From Advenella mimigardefordensis DPN7 (lineage in GTDB: Bacteria > Pseudomonadota > Gammaproteobacteria > Burkholderiales > Burkholderiaceae_B), in the NCBI RefSeq assembly GCF_000521505.1, contig NZ_CP003915.1, positions 2,666,001 through 2,730,000 of the forward strand: a DNA stretch of 64,000 nucleotides. Direction: 5' to 3'. This document shows positions 35,561-44,257 of this stretch, piece by piece; within the stretch, counting starts at the first letter, position 1; every line of letters starts with the position of its first letter. A program made the translations under genes and the position numbers. The notes under the pieces were generated by a model. That model had not been told where the DNA came from. It ran no database searches and saw only the letters and a list, made by a program, of their open reading frames with translations.

Positions 35561-37486
35561 ATGACATCTGTAAAAACATATCAAAACTGGACGTTGCACA
35601 GCGATGCGCAGAATATTGCATGGCTGACCATCAACTGCCCGGACCGTAGCATGAATGCACTGGCCAGCGACGTCATGGAAGAACTGAGCGATATCATCGG
35701 CAGCCTGGAATCGGCGCCCCCCAAAGCGCTGATCATCCGCTCGGGCAAGCGCAACGGTTTCATTGCAGGGGCCGACGTCAGGGAGTTCCAGAACATTGAT
35801 AACGTAGACACCGGCCGCAAGCTGATTGAACGCGGCTGGCATTTATTCAATCGTATTGAAAAACTGTCCTTTCCAACCCTGGCGCTGATTCACGGTCCCT
35901 GCCTGGGTGGTGGTCTGGAACTGGCTTTGGCCTGCCGCTATCGTATTGCGGTGGACTCGCCCAAACCCGTGATCGGGCTGCCCGAAGTTAAACTGGGCAT
36001 TTTCCCCGCCTGGGGTGGCCTGATGCGCCTGCCGCGCCTGATCGGCCCGCAAACCGCCCTGAACATGATGCTGACCGGCCGCACGCTGGATGGCCGCAAG
36101 GCCAGGTCGGCAGGTCTGGTCGACCTGCAGGTGGCCCCCCGGGTTGCCGAGAAATCAGCCGTAGACCTGGTCACCTCCGGCAAACCAGCACGCCAGGCCC
36201 GTGGGCTGGCCGGCCTGCTTAACCGCGCACCGTTCAAATCACTGGTCGCCGGCCAGGCGCGCAAGAGCGTCAAGCAAAAAGACCCTTATGGCCACTACCC
36301 GGCCACGCTAACCATGCTGGACTTGTGGGAAAAACATGAAGGAGATCCGCTGGCCGATCCACAAGCGCTGACCCGCCTGCTGCAATCGGATGTCACCCGG
36401 AACCTGATCCGCGTTTTTCATCTGCAGGAGCGACTCAAGGCCTTTGGCAAAAAAGAGAATGCGCGCGAGATCAATCATGTGCATGTTATCGGAGCGGGTG
36501 TCATGGGCGGCGGCATTGCTGCCTGGTGCGCGCTGCAGGGCATTAAAACCACCTTGCAGGACACCGATGCCCAGCGCATTGCGGGCGCCTTCAAAAGTGC
36601 CGCGTCAATCTATTCCCGCAAGGATCGGTATACCGCACAAGCCGCCCGTGACCGCCTGATTCCCGATCTGGAAGGCCACGCAATTGCAACGGCGGATCTG
36701 GTGATTGAAGCGATCAGTGAAAATCCGCAGGCCAAGCAATCGCTCTACCAGCAAATCGAGCCGAGAATGAAAGACGGCGCGATTCTGGCGACCAACACGT
36801 CCAGCCTTTCCGTTGGAGCGTTGCGCAGCGTGCTGAGCCACCCCGAGCGTTTTGTCGGTATCCATTTTTTCAATCCGGTGTCACGCATGCCCCTGGTTGA
36901 AGTGGTACACGCCGATGGCATTGCTCAGGACACGCTGGACACAGCGACCGCGTTCGTCGGCAAAATCGGCAAACTGCCTCTGCCGGTTCAGGACACGCCC
37001 GGCTTTCTGGTCAACGCCGTTCTTGCCCCGTATATGCTGGAAGCCATGCGCTGCATTGACGAAGGGATGGATCCTGAAGTTATCGATACCGCCATGCTTG
37101 AGTTCGGTATGCCGATGGGGCCGATTGCGCTGGCCGATACCGTGGGCCTGGATATCGCCATGGCTGCCGGCAAACAATTGTCGGAAGGCCAGGAGCCGCC
37201 ACGCTGCCTGCAAAACAAAATTGCAGAAGGCAAGCTGGGGGTCAAAAGCGGCGAAGGGTTTTACTTATGGAAAAACCGCAAGCATGATCAACGCAGCAGC
37301 AAATCCATCCCTCAGGGCCTGGCACAGCGCCTGATCAAGCCGCTGATCGAACAGACTGAAAAGCAGCTTGCGAATCATATCGTACAGGACGCCGATCTTG
37401 CCGATGCCGGCGTGATTTTTGGTACCGGGTTTGCGCCTTTCACAGGCGGACCCATTCATTACAAACGTAGTAAAGGAGAACAATGA
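35561..37486 (+). CDS. fadJ: Fatty-acid oxidation multifunctional protein, FadJ/FadB-like
   Basis: Bifunctional enoyl-CoA hydratase and 3-hydroxyacyl-CoA dehydrogenase. The crotonase half has GFIAGADVREF, HGPCLGGGLELALACRYRIA and LPEVKLGIFPAWGG (the glutamates in both are catalytic positions). The dehydrogenase half begins HVIGAGVMGGGIAAW (NAD motif, about residue 307) and continues ATNTSSLSV, GIHFFNPVSRMPLVEVV and DTPGFLVNAVLAPYM. At 641 residues it is about 70 shorter than E. coli FadJ, mainly through a shorter C-terminal half. It pairs with the thiolase just upstream. Confidence 0.92.
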   Translation: MTSVKTYQNWTLHSDAQNIAWLTINCPDRSMNALASDVMEELSDIIGSLESAPPKALIIRSGKRNGFIAGADVREFQNIDNVDTGRKLIERGWHLFNRIEKLSFPTLALIHGPCLGGGLELALACRYRIAVDSPKPVIGLPEVKLGIFPAWGGLMRLPRLIGPQTALNMMLTGRTLDGRKARSAGLVDLQVAPRVAEKSAVDLVTSGKPARQARGLAGLLNRAPFKSLVAGQARKSVKQKDPYGHYPATLTMLDLWEKHEGDPLADPQALTRLLQSDVTRNLIRVFHLQERLKAFGKKENAREINHVHVIGAGVMGGGIAAWCALQGIKTTLQDTDAQRIAGAFKSAASIYSRKDRYTAQAARDRLIPDLEGHAIATADLVIEAISENPQAKQSLYQQIEPRMKDGAILATNTSSLSVGALRSVLSHPERFVGIHFFNPVSRMPLVEVVHADGIAQDTLDTATAFVGKIGKLPLPVQDTPGFLVNAVLAPYMLEAMRCIDEGMDPEVIDTAMLEFGMPMGPIALADTVGLDIAMAAGKQLSEGQEPPRCLQNKIAEGKLGVKSGEGFYLWKNRKHDQRSSKSIPQGLAQRLIKPLIEQTEKQLANHIVQDADLADAGVIFGTGFAPFTGGPIHYKRSKGEQ

Positions 37487-37608
37487 TCAGATGCAATGGA
37501 AAGTTAGACTGAATTCCATAAATTACAAATGTGATAAGACTTGATGGCCATGGGTTATAGCATGGTTATAAAACAAGCAATCACCGGTTTTACACTTAGG
37601 ATGGACGT

Positions 37609-39078
37609 ATGAAGAGACATACTCATAAATTCCAGCGGACGCTTCTGAGCGCAGCCTTGCTCGGACTGGGAATATCAGGCGTCACAGCGGTACATGCTGC
37701 TGGCTTCAATTTGCTTGAACAGAATGCCAGCGGACTGGGCGTAGCCTACGCGGGTAGTGGTGCAGTGGCGGAAAACGCTTCTACCATTTACTACAACCCG
37801 GCAGGTATGACCAACCTGCCAGGCCTGAACATATCGTTGGGAGGCAACTACATTATCCCATCGTTCAAGTTCAGCAACGATCGCAGCTCCCTGCCTGCTG
37901 CCTTTGGTACATCCAACGCCCGGTTCTCCGGCGCCAAACTGGGAGAGGAAGGCGATAACGCAGGCGGGGGCGCCTTCGTACCCAATGCCTATGTCTCATG
38001 GCAGGTCACAGACCGGTTATTTGCCGGCCTGGGTATTGGCGCACCTTTTGGTCTTTCGACAGATTACGGAGATGGTTTCATGGGCCGCTACCACTCCAAA
38101 AAATTTGAGATCGAAACCATCAACTTCAACCCGTCGCTGGCCTACAAGCTGAACAATAACTGGTCAATTGGCGCAGGGATTAATATCCAGCGTATCAAGG
38201 CCGAATATGAGAAGAGCACCGTTGTTGACTTGCGCAGCCAGGTAGCAGGCGCCGTCACGCAAAGGTACATCGCCGCAGGCGTTCCTGCGCAACAGGCAGC
38301 CGCCATGGGTAAAGCCGCTGGCGATCAGTATGGTCCAATACTGGAAGGGGATGCCAAGGTAAAAATGAATGATACGGCCCTGGGATGGAATATCGGCGTC
38401 ATGTTCCATCCCAGCGAGGACACGCGCATTGGTCTGTCCTACCGCTCCCGCATCAAGTACAAGGCGACAGGCGATACCGATGTGGACATTCACCGCCCAT
38501 CAGCCGCCATGATCGGCGCCATGCCGGCACAGTTGCAGGAAATTTACAGCCTCGTACCGGCATCGCTGACGTCCTCGTCCAGCGCCAGCGTGACGCTTCC
38601 CGATACGGCACTGCTCAGCCTGTATCAGCGAGTTAGTCCGCGCTGGGAACTGCTGGGAGACATCCAGTGGACCGGCTGGAGCAGCCTGCCCGAACTGACC
38701 ATCAAAAGCGATACCCTGCCCAGCGCCAGCCTGGATCTGAGATTCAAGAACGCCTGGCGTATTGCTATCGGTGCCATGTATCAGGTAGCGCCACAATGGA
38801 AACTCAAGGCCGGTGTTGCGTGGGATCAGTCTCCGGTGCGCTCGGCCGAGCACCGCCCTGCTTCGCTACCGGACAACGACCGCTATTGGTTCTCTGTGGG
38901 CGCGCAATATAAGCCTTCGGAAAATACAGCGATCGATGTCGGCTACAGCTATATGTATCTGAAAAAATCACATATCGACAATACCAATAACGACAACCTT
39001 GCGCAGTACGGTCGTCTGAACGGCAGCTACAAATCCAGCGGCCATATCTTTGGCCTGCAGGTCTCGCATCGCTTCTAG
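37609..39078 (+). CDS. fadL: Outer-membrane long-chain fatty-acid transporter, FadL/OmpP1/TodX family
   Basis: Fourteen-strand beta-barrel that admits long-chain fatty acids or hydrophobic compounds. The 489 residues start with a signal peptide (LLSAALLGLGISGVTAVHA) and then the family hallmark AGFNLLEQNASGLGVAYAGSGAVAENASTIYYNPAGMT, which is the N-terminal plug. The end, SHIFGLQVSHRF-like with terminal phenylalanine (GLQVSHRF), fits an outer-membrane protein. It follows fadJ by 122 bp with its own possible promoter. Substrate inferred from the fad neighbours. Confidence 0.93.
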   Translation: MKRHTHKFQRTLLSAALLGLGISGVTAVHAAGFNLLEQNASGLGVAYAGSGAVAENASTIYYNPAGMTNLPGLNISLGGNYIIPSFKFSNDRSSLPAAFGTSNARFSGAKLGEEGDNAGGGAFVPNAYVSWQVTDRLFAGLGIGAPFGLSTDYGDGFMGRYHSKKFEIETINFNPSLAYKLNNNWSIGAGINIQRIKAEYEKSTVVDLRSQVAGAVTQRYIAAGVPAQQAAAMGKAAGDQYGPILEGDAKVKMNDTALGWNIGVMFHPSEDTRIGLSYRSRIKYKATGDTDVDIHRPSAAMIGAMPAQLQEIYSLVPASLTSSSSASVTLPDTALLSLYQRVSPRWELLGDIQWTGWSSLPELTIKSDTLPSASLDLRFKNAWRIAIGAMYQVAPQWKLKAGVAWDQSPVRSAEHRPASLPDNDRYWFSVGAQYKPSENTAIDVGYSYMYLKKSHIDNTNNDNLAQYGRLNGSYKSSGHIFGLQVSHRF

Positions 39079-39186
39079 GCGAACAGCGACTGTACCGGCA
39101 GCAGACGCTGCGTACCTGGCTCGGCATTGGTCCGAAACGGGTGCGCAGCCCTGCACAACAACAAGAATTTTATTCGGAGACAAACA

Positions 39187-39765
39187 ATGAAATTCAACGC
39201 ATCTTTTCTGGCGGCTGCGCTTGTCGCGCTGTCAGCACTGACCCTGGACGCGAGCGCGCGAACGGTGGATGGGCACACGGTACCTGACACACTGCAAGTG
39301 GGCAACACACCGCTTATCCTCAATGGTGCCGGCATTCGCAAAAAGGTGGTATTCGACGTTTACCTGGCGGCGTTGTACACTGATAAAAAAACAGACAAGG
39401 CGCAGGCGCTGATCGACAGCACTGCACCGCGTGCATTGCGGCTGGTTCTATTGCGCGACATTGACAGCGCGGATTTGGCCGATGCATTAAACGAAGGATT
39501 ACGAGACAATACCAGTAAAAGCCAGTGGCAGGCGATACAGCCGCATGCCCGGCAGTTTGCCGGCCTGCTGCTCAAACAGAAAAGCCTGAAGCGTGGCAGC
39601 GTGATCGACCTCATCTTTTCCGGTTCACGAGTATCGGTCTCGGCACTGGGAACACAGCAAGGCGCTGTAGATGATGCAGACTTTGCGCACGCACTGCTTG
39701 CCGTATGGCTGGGCAATGATCCGGCACAGTCATCGCTGAAACGGGCCTTGCTTGGTGCTGGTTAA
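39187..39765 (+). CDS. Exported chalcone-isomerase-fold protein
   Basis: 192 residues with a Sec signal peptide (FLAAALVALSALTLDASA). The mature part is of the chalcone isomerase-like family: VDGHTVPDTLQVGNTPLILNGAGIRKKVVFDVYLAALYT, then RALRLVLLRDIDSADLADALNEGLRDN, and GSVIDLIFSGSRVSVSALGTQ. The ATG at 39187 follows CGGAGAC. In bacteria the family does not make flavonoids; the fold includes fatty-acid-binding proteins in plants. Set between fadL and fadD, a periplasmic fatty-acid carrier is a reasonable guess, but it is not shown. Confidence 0.85.
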   Translation: MKFNASFLAAALVALSALTLDASARTVDGHTVPDTLQVGNTPLILNGAGIRKKVVFDVYLAALYTDKKTDKAQALIDSTAPRALRLVLLRDIDSADLADALNEGLRDNTSKSQWQAIQPHARQFAGLLLKQKSLKRGSVIDLIFSGSRVSVSALGTQQGAVDDADFAHALLAVWLGNDPAQSSLKRALLGAG

Positions 39766-39813
39766 TACTGGCTTGCCGCGTTGGTTTATAGTCCTTTTAC
39801 TCCAGGATAAAAC

Positions 39814-41490
39814 ATGGAAAAAATCTGGCTCAAAAATTATCCAAAAGGCGTCCCCGCCGAGATCGATTTAAACGACTATGCCTCGCTGGCTGAATTGTTC
39901 AACGAAAGTTGCGAACGCTTTGCCGAATCGACCGCGTATATTTCCATGGGTCAGCATATGAGCTATGCGCAGTTGCATGAAAGCGCCCGCCGCTTTGCTG
40001 CGTGGCTGCAGGCACAGGGCGCTACGCGGGGGACACGCGTCGCTCTTATGATGCCCAATATTCTGCAATATCCGGTGGCGCTGTTTGGTACGCTGCTGGC
40101 CGGATGCACTGTGGTCAACTGCAATCCCCTATATACGGCCCGGGAACTGGAACATCAACTCAGGGATGCACAGGCCGAATTCGTAGTGGTTGTAGAAAAT
40201 TTCGCGCACACGCTGCAAGACGCCAGAGCGTCCCTGCCCGACCTGAAGCATGTGGTGGTTGCAACCCTGGGCGATATGCTGGGCACGCTCAAGGGCCCGA
40301 TTCTGAATCTGATCGTACGGCATGTGAAGAAAATGGTACCGGCCTGGTCTCTGCCCGGGCATATTCGCTTTGCCGACATCATGAAGCGCACCAATGCAAA
40401 CAGCTTCAGGCCGGTCAGCCTGAACCATTCCGATATGGCGTTCCTGCAATATACCGGAGGCACGACCGGCGTGGCGAAAGGGGCAGTGCTCAGTCACGGC
40501 AATCTGGTGGCCAATTTGTGCCAGGCCTACGCCTGGGTCAAGCCACATGCAAAAGGCAATGGCAAGGATTTTATCGTGACCGCCCTGCCGCTTTATCACA
40601 TCTTTGCCCTTACGGCCAATTGCCTCACTTTCGTGCGACTTGGCGCAACCAATCTGCTGATTCTCAACCCGCGCGATATTCCCGGCTTTATCAAAGAATT
40701 GCGCAAGTATCCATTCACGGCATTCACCGGTGTTAACACGCTGTTTAATGCGCTCATGAATAATGCCGCTTTCAAATCGATCTCTTTTGACAATCTGATG
40801 CTGACCCTCGGCGGTGGCATGGCAGTGCAGCGTCCGGTGGCCGAGCGCTGGAAACAAATGACCGGCAAACCGCTAACGCAGGCCTATGGCCTGACCGAAA
40901 CCTCGCCGGCCGTTACCATCAACCCACTGGATCTGCGCGAATTCAACGGCTCCATCGGCCTGCCCGTTCCCTCTACCGATATTTCGATTCGCGATGACCA
41001 GGGCAAAGAGCTTGGCGTCAATGAAACCGGTGAGCTCTGCGTACGGGGCCCTCAGGTCATGCAAAAGTACTGGAACAAGGAAGCAGAAACACAGAAAGCC
41101 TTTGAACCCGATGGTTTCCTGCGTACCGGCGACATGGGGTATATAAATGAAGACGGCTACATCTTCCTGGTGGATCGCAAAAAAGAACTGATTATCGTCT
41201 CCGGCTTCAACGTCTATCCTTCTGAAATCGAAGAAGTGGTGGCCTCTCATCCGAGTGTCAGCGAAGTCGCAGCCATCGGCGTAGACAATGGCGCGTCCGG
41301 TGAGGTGGTCAAGATAGTGGTGGTTCGCAAGGATCCGTCACTCACCGAAAAAACGCTGATCGATTTTTGCCGAAGCGAACTGACCGGTTATAAAGTGCCC
41401 AAAGTTGTGGAGTTCCGCGATGAGTTGCCCAAAACGCCAGTAGGCAAGATTCTTAAGCGCGAGTTGAAACAGGCACCTGACAGGCATTAA
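39814..41490 (+). CDS. fadD: Long-chain-fatty-acid-CoA ligase
   Basis: Activates fatty acids to acyl-CoA at the inner membrane. The 558 residues have FLQYTGGTTGVAKGAVLSHGN (P-loop), QAYGLTETSPAV, DGFLRTGDMGY, DRKKELIIVSGFNVYPSEIEE (the fatty-acyl-CoA signature) and TPVGKILKREL with the catalytic lysine. Length and order match FadD of E. coli. A CCAGGAT site precedes ATG 39814. Last gene of the cluster; a tandem-repeat array follows 180 bp later. Confidence 0.96.
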   Translation: MEKIWLKNYPKGVPAEIDLNDYASLAELFNESCERFAESTAYISMGQHMSYAQLHESARRFAAWLQAQGATRGTRVALMMPNILQYPVALFGTLLAGCTVVNCNPLYTARELEHQLRDAQAEFVVVVENFAHTLQDARASLPDLKHVVVATLGDMLGTLKGPILNLIVRHVKKMVPAWSLPGHIRFADIMKRTNANSFRPVSLNHSDMAFLQYTGGTTGVAKGAVLSHGNLVANLCQAYAWVKPHAKGNGKDFIVTALPLYHIFALTANCLTFVRLGATNLLILNPRDIPGFIKELRKYPFTAFTGVNTLFNALMNNAAFKSISFDNLMLTLGGGMAVQRPVAERWKQMTGKPLTQAYGLTETSPAVTINPLDLREFNGSIGLPVPSTDISIRDDQGKELGVNETGELCVRGPQVMQKYWNKEAETQKAFEPDGFLRTGDMGYINEDGYIFLVDRKKELIIVSGFNVYPSEIEEVVASHPSVSEVAAIGVDNGASGEVVKIVVVRKDPSLTEKTLIDFCRSELTGYKVPKVVEFRDELPKTPVGKILKRELKQAPDRH

Positions 41491-41670
41491 AACCAACGGT
41501 CTGGCTCTTTCAGGAACAGGCCGACAATGCACACCCAAGTGAGGCGTTGGTGGTAAAGGAGCCAGGTTCGGCCTGAATCTGACGCGGATAGGCAGCCACG
41601 CACAGAGGCGCGAGAAAATGGCCCCAAAGACGACAGTGTCTGCGGGGCCAATATTTTTGTCTTTCACGCT

Positions 41671-41784
41671 TGTGATATCGGTATCAGCTTATGCTAGCCA
41701 CATCAGCTTGTGATATCGGTATCAGCTTGTGATATCCGCATCAACTTGTGATATCCACATCAACTTGTGATATCCGCATCATCG
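41671..41784 (+). repeat. 19-bp tandem repeat array after fadD
   Basis: Six consecutive 19-bp units from 41671 (41671-41689 to 41766-41784), form TGTGATATCGGTATCAGCT. Unit 2 is divergent in its first half and unit 6 in its last bases. There are no spacers. The core contains the palindrome GATATC in most copies. Confidence 0.9.
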
Positions 41785-41829
41785 CAGTGCCCTGTTATTC
41801 AGGCCGTCGGCCCGGGGAGCACTGCGATG
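41780..41829. repeat. 11-bp inverted repeat after the array
   Basis: CATCGCAGTGC (41780-41790) with GCACTGCGATG (41819-41829), perfect, enclosing 28 nt that themselves contain GGCC..GGCCCG. No T-run follows on either side, though it lies between converging fadD and the CysB-like gene. It partly overlaps the last repeat unit. Confidence 0.75.
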
Positions 41830-41862
41830 TTGAACGGATTTTATGATCTGATGAAACTGACC

Positions 41863-42852
41863 TTATGACACCCGGCGCAACGGCGGCGCAAAATCGTTGT
41901 CCGCGTCGGCAACACCATTGGAATTGACGGCTGCTTCAACCGCATCACGGCTCAATTCCGGGGTCAGCATGGCCAGGAAATCATATACATAATCACGCAG
42001 AAATACCCCGCTTTTCAATCCGATACGGGTAACGTGCGTACCAAACAGATGGCCCACCGGGATTCCAACAAAGCCCGCATCGCGTCGCGGATCAAAGGCG
42101 ACGCCTGCGATAATGCCGATACCCATTTCAACATCAACATAGGTTTTGATCACATCGGCATCAATCGCTTCCAGAACGATGTCCGGTTTAAGACCCTGAT
42201 CGGCAAAAGCCTGGTCAATGGACGAACGTCCCGAAAAAGCGCGATCGTAAGTAATAATGGGATATTGAACAATCTGCTCCAGCGACAGATTCCGTGCCTG
42301 TGATGAAGTCAGTTCAGTCAGCGGATGATCGGGTTTCACCACCAGCGTGTGTTCCCAACTGTAGCAAGGCAATGTTGCCAGGCCGCTCACTTCAGACAGC
42401 GATTCGGTAGCCAGTGCGATGTCAGCCTGTTCCTGCAATACCATTTGTGCCAGCTGCAAGGGGCTGCCTTCAGCGAGAGAAACATGGACCTTGGGAAAAC
42501 GGCGCCGGAATTCCGGAATGAACCGGGGCAGAAAATAACGGGCCTGCGTATGGGTACATGCAATGACCAGACTGCCCTCGTCACGACGCGCAAATTCATC
42601 GCTGACTTTTTTCAGGTTATCAACCTCGATCATGATGCGTTCAATGATACTGGCCACTGCCTGCCCCGGTTTGGTCAGACCTTTGATGCGTTTGCCATGA
42701 CGTTCGAAAACCTTGACACCCAGTTCATCTTCAAATTCGATAATTGCCTTGGACACGCCCGGCTGTGAGGTAAACAGAATCCGGGACGCCTCAGTCAGGT
42801 TGTAGTTACGTCTGATGGTTTCACGTATAAAACGAAATTGCTGTAGATTCAT
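41863..42852 (-). CDS. cysB: CysB-type LysR regulator
   Basis: 329-residue LysR regulator of the CysB/Cbl group, which activates sulfate assimilation with N-acetylserine as inducer. The start MNLQQFRFIRETIRRNYNLT continues with ASRILFTSQPGVSKAIIEFEDELGVKVFERHGKRIKGLTKPG, the CysB-specific DNA-binding domain, and an effector domain with LPCYSWEHTLVV and DADVIKTYVDVEMGIGI. The ATG at 42852 gives this standard N-terminus. No sulfur genes adjoin. Whether it is the main CysB or a paralogue cannot be told. Confidence 0.92.
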   Translation of the reverse strand: MNLQQFRFIRETIRRNYNLTEASRILFTSQPGVSKAIIEFEDELGVKVFERHGKRIKGLTKPGQAVASIIERIMIEVDNLKKVSDEFARRDEGSLVIACTHTQARYFLPRFIPEFRRRFPKVHVSLAEGSPLQLAQMVLQEQADIALATESLSEVSGLATLPCYSWEHTLVVKPDHPLTELTSSQARNLSLEQIVQYPIITYDRAFSGRSSIDQAFADQGLKPDIVLEAIDADVIKTYVDVEMGIGIIAGVAFDPRRDAGFVGIPVGHLFGTHVTRIGLKSGVFLRDYVYDFLAMLTPELSRDAVEAAVNSNGVADADNDFAPPLRRVS

Positions 42853-43094
42853 TATCCTTGCCTTTTTGATCCACCTGCTCACTGCAGGCGGAACGCCGGA
42901 ACAGTAACAACAGCACTGAGGACGATCATCAGCCCTCGACCGTCGCGGAACCCGCTGGTGGAGACAGCGCGCCGCCGCTGGCGGCTATACGCATGATTGG
43001 ATTATAAGTTATAACGAACCGTATTTATATAATTATTAGGTATATACATATAGTCTATTTCAACTGAAATACTACATGCATATACCCGCCCGCT

Positions 43095-44201
43095 CTAAGC
43101 TGCTGATTTTTTGGGTGTTTTTAAACGCATTCGGGAATGGAAGGCATACAGGCATAGTGCCAGAACAATGACATGCAGTGACAGGGTTCCGGTAATGAAG
43201 TCTATTTTTCCATTGCCAATCCAGCCTCGCATCAGATTGATCATATTCATATACAGCAATCCGACCAGGCCGGCCAGCAGCAAATCGCCCGAACGCCCAA
43301 GGCGGGGGTTCACTGCACCCAGCGGAATGGCAAGCAAGGCCAGGTTCAGAGCAGCCAGCGGCAGCGAAATCCGCCACATGATCTGTGCCTGACTTTCTGC
43401 CTTGCGATCCTGGATCAGGTTGGTGGTGGGGCGTGATTTCATCTGGTTCAGCGCATTCTGTCTGGCGATCTCATCGGCACTCGTGCCGGAGGTATTTTCC
43501 AGGCGCAGGGTATAGGAATCGAAGCTGACCATCCGGAATTCAGCGCTGTCGGTCTTCATGTCATAGCGGTTGCCCGGGCCCAGCACCACGTATCGATCGC
43601 CATTGTCTTCGCGACGGATGCGGGCGTTTTTCGAAGTCACGATGGTGTACCAGTCGTTATCCAGGACGCGGGCAAACACCGCGCCGATCTCGTCCTGTGG
43701 ATTGGTAGGCGCTTCGGTGAAAAAGACGCGTGCCCCGCCTGCCGATTCAATAAACTGCCCGGCCGTAATCTTGGACAGATCGGAACGCTGCTCGTAACGC
43801 TGCCGATATTCTTCGATCTGGCGATAAGCCCAGGGCGTAATTTCCAGCGTCAGAATGGCGATCAATACACAGACGGGAAGCGCCACGCGCAAGACCGGTG
43901 CAACCCAGTCTTTAAGCGAGACACCGCTGGCAAACCAGACCACCATTTCAGACTCTCTGTAATTACGTGAAATGGTTGTGATGGTGGCGATGAACAGTGC
44001 CACCGATAAAATGGTGGGTAAAGCAGTAATACTGGACAGTGCGGCAATGCCCAGAACAATATCTGCTCCGATCTGTCCTTCAGCGGCCTGACCGAGCAAA
44101 CGTACCAGCAGCACACTAAGCCACACAACGATCAGCGTAGAAAAGACAACGCCACCGTGACTGGTGATTTCTGCAACAACGGACCGTTTGAATAGCGACA
44201 T
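43095..44201 (-). CDS. lptF: LPS export ABC transporter permease LptF
   Basis: Inner-membrane half of the LptB2FG machine that extracts lipopolysaccharide for transport to the outer membrane. The 368 residues begin with LFKRSVVAEITSHGGVVFSTL and have three N-terminal helices, a periplasmic jellyroll domain (DLSKITAGQFIES, RVFFTEAP), and three C-terminal helices (IMWRISLPLAALNLALLAIPLG, GDLLLAGLVGLLYMNMI). The LptF form is shown by ITAGQF. It is divergent from pepA. The usual partner lptG is not downstream; a cysB-like gene is. Confidence 0.93.
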   Translation of the reverse strand: MSLFKRSVVAEITSHGGVVFSTLIVVWLSVLLVRLLGQAAEGQIGADIVLGIAALSSITALPTILSVALFIATITTISRNYRESEMVVWFASGVSLKDWVAPVLRVALPVCVLIAILTLEITPWAYRQIEEYRQRYEQRSDLSKITAGQFIESAGGARVFFTEAPTNPQDEIGAVFARVLDNDWYTIVTSKNARIRREDNGDRYVVLGPGNRYDMKTDSAEFRMVSFDSYTLRLENTSGTSADEIARQNALNQMKSRPTTNLIQDRKAESQAQIMWRISLPLAALNLALLAIPLGAVNPRLGRSGDLLLAGLVGLLYMNMINLMRGWIGNGKIDFITGTLSLHVIVLALCLYAFHSRMRLKTPKKSAA

Positions 44202-44257
44202 AAGTAAAGATGGGGGATAATGAGGGCATCTTTCCGACGCCTCGAGGTAGAAACAAC

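Larger units (their letters stand above)
41491..41862. other. Convergent gap between fadD and the CysB-like gene
   Basis: Contains the 19-bp array and the inverted repeat. The first 180 bp show no clear terminator hairpin with T-run. Confidence 0.55.
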
